Source of the DNA: CAYQLT01 sp964418425
GTDB taxonomy: Bacteria > Bacillota > Limnochordia > Limnochordales > Geochordaceae
Length of the DNA stretch: 19,514 nt
Reading direction: 5' to 3'
Assembly (NCBI GenBank): GCA_964418425.1
Contig: CAYQLT010000048.1
Coordinates: 1 to 19,514, forward strand
In this document: piece after piece, positions 15,873 to 19,514 of the stretch
How positions within the stretch are numbered: the first letter of the stretch is position 1
Layout of the letters: each line of letters starts with the position of its first letter
Position numbers and translations under genes: made by a program
Notes under the pieces: generated by a model
Told to the model about the DNA's origin: nothing
What the model saw: only the letters and a program-made list of their open reading frames with translations
Database searches by the model: none

Positions 15873-17194
15873 GCTATGGCGCCATCGCTCTGTTGATGTT
15901 CAGTTCCATGATGGCCTTGCTGGCGACGGGCCAGCGTATGTACGGGATCATCGGTTTCGTGGGGATCGCCTCGGCTCTGGCCCTGTGGGGGAGTTCCACC
16001 GCGGGGCTGCCCTTTGATGCCGCCATCACCACGCTGAACTGGTATCCTCTTCTCACGTTGCCCATGTTTGTCTTTATGGGTTATATGTTCGCCGAAACGG
16101 GGATAGCCGACGACCTCTACCGGATGTTTCACGTCTGGTCCGGGCGTTTGCGGGGCGGGCTCGCCATCGGAACCATCGGGTTGATGATCGTGATTGCGGC
16201 CATCAACGGATTGAGCGTGGCTGGCCTTGCCATCGGCGCGACCATTGCTTTGCCGGAGATGCTTCGCAGAGGGTATGATAAAGTGATGGTCACCGGGGTG
16301 ATCCAGGCAGGCAGCTCGCTGGGGATCATGATCCCGCCGAGCGTGGTGTTGGTGCTCTACGGCATGATCGCCCGGGTGCCTGTAGGGAAGCTCTGGTTTG
16401 CGGGGATTCTTCCCGGATTGCTTCTGGGAGCTCTTTTCATACTGTACGTCGCCATACGCTGCTGGGTTCAGCCCAGCCTTGGACCCGCGCTGCCCCCCGA
16501 GGAGCTTCAACAAATCACCTGGAGGGAAAAGTTACGGCTGGCTCGCGCAGGGATCATTCCTCTCGTCATCTTCGTCTCGATGACAGGACTTTTTCTTATG
16601 GGCGTCACAAGTCTGGTTGAGTCCTCGGCCATCGGGATGGCGGCAACAACCCTGGCCGCCCTGGTCCGGCGGAGGCTAACGTGGAAGGCTCTGGTGGAAG
16701 CAACCCGCAAGACCCTGGGGGTTAGCTGCGTCTTCATGTGGATCATCCAGGCGGCTCTGCTCTTCTCCGCCGTCTTCGACGGCCTGGGTGCAGGACGGGC
16801 CCTGGAGGACTTTTTCGTGCGGCGGTGGCATCTCTCGCCCTGGGCAATAGTCGCCATGATGCAGGCGTCGTTTTTATTCATGGGTACGTTCCTGGATGAT
16901 ACTGCCATGTTGGTGATCGTGGCGCCGCTGTACGTGCCGCTCATCACCCGGCTGGGGTTCGATCCTGTATGGTACGGGATTCTCTACACCATCACGTGCC
17001 AGATCGCCTACATGACCCCTCCTTTCGGATACAACCTCTTCTTGATGCGGGCCATGGCCCCTCCGGAAATCAAGCTATCGGACATCTATGCCTCGATTGT
17101 GCCCTTCGTGCTGGTTATGATCGTCGGGCTGGTGATCGTCATGGCGTTTCCTCAAATCGCGACGTTCCTCCCCGAGATGTACTTCCGGCGGTAG
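15869..17194 (+). CDS. TRAP transporter large membrane subunit (DctM-like)
   Basis: 441 residues, about 12 hydrophobic segments, the sodium-driven translocation subunit of TRAP systems. Family motifs: LPMFVFMGYMFAETGIADDLY, INGLSVAGLAIGA, SSLGIMIPPSVVLVLYG (IPPS at 155-158), DDTAMLVIVAPLYVPLITRLGFDPVWYGIL and MTPPFGYNLFLMRA (TPP at 383-385). Length is normal for a stand-alone DctM. ATG 15869 overlaps the small-subunit stop. Works in the cytoplasmic membrane with the small subunit and the Tat-exported binding protein encoded at 10441. Confidence 0.93.
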   Translation: MSYGAIALLMFSSMMALLATGQRMYGIIGFVGIASALALWGSSTAGLPFDAAITTLNWYPLLTLPMFVFMGYMFAETGIADDLYRMFHVWSGRLRGGLAIGTIGLMIVIAAINGLSVAGLAIGATIALPEMLRRGYDKVMVTGVIQAGSSLGIMIPPSVVLVLYGMIARVPVGKLWFAGILPGLLLGALFILYVAIRCWVQPSLGPALPPEELQQITWREKLRLARAGIIPLVIFVSMTGLFLMGVTSLVESSAIGMAATTLAALVRRRLTWKALVEATRKTLGVSCVFMWIIQAALLFSAVFDGLGAGRALEDFFVRRWHLSPWAIVAMMQASFLFMGTFLDDTAMLVIVAPLYVPLITRLGFDPVWYGILYTITCQIAYMTPPFGYNLFLMRAMAPPEIKLSDIYASIVPFVLVMIVGLVIVMAFPQIATFLPEMYFRR

Positions 17195-17211
17195 CGTGAG
17201 GATCGCGTCTT

Positions 17212-17260
17212 GGCCTTCCTCGACGGGGTGTGACCCGCGCGTAAGCACGATCGGAAGGCC
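17212..17260 (+). repeat. Intercistronic inverted repeat after the TRAP genes
   Basis: GGCCTTCC (17212-17219) and GGAAGGCC (17253-17260) are exact inverted repeats with 33 nt between; CGGG/CCCG (17224-17227 and 17234-17237) could pair inside. It lies in the 96-bp gap before the amidotransferase gene. As RNA it could protect mRNA ends or partly terminate, giving lower expression of the last two genes. There is no T-tract. Confidence 0.3.
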
Positions 17261-17290
17261 CCGAGCGCTCAGGAGAAGGCGGTAGCAGCA

Positions 17291-18025
17291 GTGCGAATAG
17301 GCATCCTCCAGTGCGATTCGGTCGTCCCCGAGCTGCAACCACAGTTCGGTGACTACCCGGAGATGTTTCAGAGGCTCCTGTCGGAGGTTGATGGCGAGCT
17401 CGTGTATCAAACGTACAACCTGCCCCAGGGCTGCTTTCCGGAATCCCTGGACGAGTGCGACGCGTGGCTGTTTACCGGAAGCCGCCGCAGTGTCTACGAA
17501 GAGGAAAGTTGGATCCTCAGAGCGCAGGCCCTCGCTGCTCGGCTGCATGAGGAAAGGCGACCCACGGTAGGGATTTGCTTCGGGCACCAGCTGCTTGCAC
17601 GCGCTTTGGGCGGGCGGGTGGAGGAGGCCGTGCAGGGATGGGGCCTGGGCGTGCAGAGCATCAAGGTGCTTCAGCAGGCAGCGTGGATGCAGCCGCCCGC
17701 CGGGGAGCTGGCGCTTGTCAGCAGCCACCGCGATCAGGTGACGGTTCTTCCAGAAGGGGCTGTCCTGTTGGCTGGCAACTCGTTTTGCCCGTACGCGATG
17801 TACCAGGTGGGCGACCACATTTTGACCTTCCAGGCTCACCCGGAATTCACCAAGGAGTACTTCCGTGCCCTCATGGAGCACCGCCGAGACCGGATCGGTG
17901 AGGCGAATTACATACGAGCGCTCGCTTCTCTGGGAAACTCGACGGATGAGCGCATCGCCGCTCGCTGGATCGTCAACTTCCTGAGGATGCGCGTTCGTAC
18001 CCCGGGCGCCCGGCTTGTATTGTGA
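17291..18025 (+). CDS. Class I glutamine amidotransferase-like hydrolase (GuaA-type GATase1 fold)
   Basis: 244 residues with a complete class I amidotransferase triad: C96 in VGICFGHQLLARALGG, and H183 and E185 in FQAHPEF; SSHRDQV (141-147) is the usual strand before the triad. The layout matches stand-alone GMP-synthase-like amidotransferases, not the longer PuuD/peptidase C26 family. Triad enzymes of this fold hydrolyse gamma-glutamyl amides, so in this operon it could release glutamate from the gamma-glutamyl amino acid, the PuuD step. GTG 17291 with AGGAGAAGG upstream (spacing rather long). No synthetase partner for a transferred ammonia is encoded nearby, which favours simple hydrolysis. 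Confidence 0.85.
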   Translation: MRIGILQCDSVVPELQPQFGDYPEMFQRLLSEVDGELVYQTYNLPQGCFPESLDECDAWLFTGSRRSVYEEESWILRAQALAARLHEERRPTVGICFGHQLLARALGGRVEEAVQGWGLGVQSIKVLQQAAWMQPPAGELALVSSHRDQVTVLPEGAVLLAGNSFCPYAMYQVGDHILTFQAHPEFTKEYFRALMEHRRDRIGEANYIRALASLGNSTDERIAARWIVNFLRMRVRTPGARLVL

Positions 18026-18103
18026 GCGACAAGGTCAGGGTGCGGCGGGGCCGGTGGGCGAAAACCGCGACGCCACTTGGCGGGCGCAGGTGCGGGTAAG
18101 AGC

Positions 18104-18110
18104 AGGAGGG
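18104..18110 (+). promoter_or_regulatory. Strong Shine-Dalgarno that selects a TTG start
   Basis: AGGAGGG at 18104-18110 stands 7 nt before TTG 18118 but only 1 nt before TTG 18112. The spacing selects TTG 18118 as the aminotransferase start; ATG 18145 would lie too far away. Confidence 0.7.
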
Positions 18111-18117
18111 GTTGGTC

Positions 18118-19308
18118 TTGGAAGCTCTACCACTGGCGGGGCGAATGGGCCTTCTTGGTACGGAGACGGCGTTTGACGTCCTGGTGAAAGCCAGGAACCT
18201 GGAAGCACAGGGCAGGCATGTGATCCACCTGGAAATCGGCGAGCCCGATTTTGACACGCCCCAGCACATCAAAGACGCGGCTATTCGGGCTTTGCAGGAA
18301 GGGCACACCCATTACACCCCGGCCGCAGGCATACCGCAGCTGCGGGAAGCCATCGCAGAGTATATCGGGAAGACTCGTGGGATCCCCGTAGACCCGGCAG
18401 AGGTCGTGGTTACGCCAGGAGCCAAACCCATCATGTTCTTTGCCATCCTGGCCCTGGTCGACTCCGGAGACGAGGTCATCTATCCGAATCCCGGGTTTCC
18501 CATCTACGAGTCGGTGATTCGGTTCGTGGGAGGCGTTCCGGTGCCTCTGCCCTTGCGCGAAGAAGACGACTTCCGGGTCAATCCCGAAGAACTGAAGCGT
18601 TTGGTTTCTTCACGCACGAAGCTCCTGATCTTGAACTCGCCCCACAACCCGTGCGGCTGCGTGCTTACTCGAGACGACCTGGAGTCCATTGCGGAGATTG
18701 CCCGGCAGTACCGGTTTCTGATCCTCTCCGACGAGATCTACAGTCGAATCATTTACGGCGCCGAGCATGCAAGCATCGCCAGCCTGCCGGGCATGAAGGA
18801 GCGGGCCATCATCCTGGACGGTTTCTCCAAGACCTACGCGATGACGGGTTGGCGCCTCGGATACGGGGTCATGCGGGCCGACCTGGCTGCCCGTGTCGCT
18901 CAGCTCATGGTGAACTCCAACTCCTGTACGGCTGCCTTTACCCAGATGGCGGGGGTAGCCGCCCTGCGTGGTCCGCAGGCGTGCGTGGAGCAGATGGTGT
19001 CGGAGTTTCGCCGGCGCAGGGACGCAATCGTTGCGGGCCTAAACCGTATCGAGGGGATCACTTGCCGCCTTCCCGGAGGGGCCTTTTACGTATTCCCGAA
19101 CGTCAAAGCGGTGGATCGGGATACGAAACGCCTTGCCGACTACCTGCTCAATGAGGCGGGCGTGGCCTGTCTTTCCGGCACGGCGTTCGGAGAGTGGGGC
19201 GAAGGCTACCTCCGGCTATCCTACGCCAACAGCCTGGAGAAGATCGAGGAAGCGCTGCGCCGCATCGAGCAGGCGGTGAAGCAGTACCGGAAGGTCGCAG
19301 TCAGCTAG
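18118..19308 (+). CDS. PLP-dependent class I aminotransferase (aspartate/alanine aminotransferase-like)
   Basis: 396 residues, fold-type I, class I aminotransferase. Seen: GEPDFDTP (41-48), the HYTPAAGIPQLREAIA segment, LNSPHNPCG with N177, SDEIYSR with D205 and Y208, PLP lysine K238 in DGFSKTYAMTGWRLGYG with R246, and a C-terminal YLRLSYA carrying the substrate alpha-carboxylate Arg. Class I enzymes act on alpha-amino acids, unlike the class III omega-transaminases (PuuE) of the putrescine route. This suggests that the amino acid released in this pathway has an alpha-amino group, or that the enzyme recycles glutamate/2-oxoglutarate. Last gene of the operon, 92 bp after the amidotransferase. 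Confidence 0.92.
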   Translation: MEALPLAGRMGLLGTETAFDVLVKARNLEAQGRHVIHLEIGEPDFDTPQHIKDAAIRALQEGHTHYTPAAGIPQLREAIAEYIGKTRGIPVDPAEVVVTPGAKPIMFFAILALVDSGDEVIYPNPGFPIYESVIRFVGGVPVPLPLREEDDFRVNPEELKRLVSSRTKLLILNSPHNPCGCVLTRDDLESIAEIARQYRFLILSDEIYSRIIYGAEHASIASLPGMKERAIILDGFSKTYAMTGWRLGYGVMRADLAARVAQLMVNSNSCTAAFTQMAGVAALRGPQACVEQMVSEFRRRRDAIVAGLNRIEGITCRLPGGAFYVFPNVKAVDRDTKRLADYLLNEAGVACLSGTAFGEWGEGYLRLSYANSLEKIEEALRRIEQAVKQYRKVAVS

Positions 19309-19323
19309 GGGGTCTGTCCGGGC

Positions 19324-19352
19324 CAGCGGGCGCTGCGGCCGGTCGCCCGCTG
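19324..19352 (+). terminator. GC-rich hairpin after the operon
   Basis: CAGCGGGCG (19324-19332) and CGCCCGCTG (19344-19352) form a perfect 9-bp stem with an 11-nt loop, 15 bp after the aminotransferase stop. There is no T-run, as at the other hairpins in this window. The position at the end of an eight-gene run supports termination. Confidence 0.55.
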
Positions 19353-19514
19353 CGGCGAAGGTGCCGCCCGTAGGCTGGCCGTAGGACGGATTGCTGGGGG
19401 AGAACGAGGCATCGTCGCACAGCGGACACGCTGTCGACAATCGGTGATTTGAGTCAAGCGGCGGCGTTTTGTGGCCAAGCCTCCCCCTTGTCGCCCACGG
19501 GTCTGCGTCGGCGG
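19353..19514. other. Trailing region without a recognised gene
   Basis: About 160 bp follow the hairpin with no protein-like open frame on either strand; a minus-strand frame here is only a shadow reaching back into the aminotransferase gene. A small inverted repeat ACAGCG/CGCTGT with 4-nt spacing lies near 19418-19433. Upstream regulatory sequence of a gene beyond the edge may begin here. Confidence 0.4.

Noticed and set aside
19216..19440. 74-codon minus-strand frame at the right end
   Set aside because: Half of it is antisense to the conserved aminotransferase C-terminus, and the translation has no recognisable pattern.

Overview
The window is GC-rich bacterial DNA (roughly two thirds G+C by eye) with many GTG and TTG starts, purine-rich Shine-Dalgarno sites and tightly packed genes. 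A two-gene BcrAD/BadFG-type activase plus 2-hydroxyacyl-CoA-dehydratase-like module, an Uma2-family nuclease and a TRAP uptake/catabolic operon suggest an anaerobic or facultative, high-GC member of the Bacillota (Limnochordia, Thermaerobacter or Symbiobacterium-like). This placement is an inference from gene content only. A 100-N gap flanked by identical 55-bp ends shows the sequence is a draft assembly, probably metagenomic.

Left part (1-5345): the tail of an unidentified gene, then a hairpin-containing leader, then two adjacent genes. The first encodes a tandem ASKHA ATPase with four predicted cluster-ligand cysteines plus extra Cys clusters. The second encodes a protein with two 2-hydroxyacyl-CoA-dehydratase-D-like units. 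In many Firmicutes these parts form one very long polypeptide; here they are split with 5 bp between the genes. A GC-rich hairpin separates this module from a convergent Uma2-type gene (5397-5948, minus strand).

Middle part (5949-10400): a 292-bp divergent intergenic region, an NRAMP metal transporter translationally close to a two-domain universal stress protein, two small unknown reading frames (one crossing the assembly gap), and a membrane-anchored or secreted YceI-like protein.

Right part (10400-19308): eight co-directional genes that look like one catabolic operon. In order they are a Tat-exported TRAP substrate-binding protein, a glutamine-synthetase-family gamma-glutamyl-amide ligase, a short-chain dehydrogenase, an aldehyde dehydrogenase, TRAP small and large membrane subunits, a class I glutamine amidotransferase-type hydrolase, and a class I aminotransferase. 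The proposed pathway is: import an amine, probably an amino alcohol; glutamylate its nitrogen; oxidise alcohol to aldehyde to acid while protected; hydrolyse off glutamate; transaminate the freed amino acid. This resembles the Puu and GlnA4-type gamma-glutamylation routes, but an SDR replaces the amine oxidase, a GuaA-like amidotransferase replaces PuuD, and a TRAP system replaces the usual permease. The TRAP binding protein has Tyr where the carboxylate-binding Arg of the family normally sits, which fits a non-canonical ligand. A perfect 8-bp inverted repeat just upstream of a consensus -35 box, inside the 3' end of the YceI gene, is a candidate operator for this operon.

The window ends with a GC-rich hairpin and about 160 bp in which no gene was recognised. 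No tRNA, rRNA, CRISPR array or transposase was recognised.
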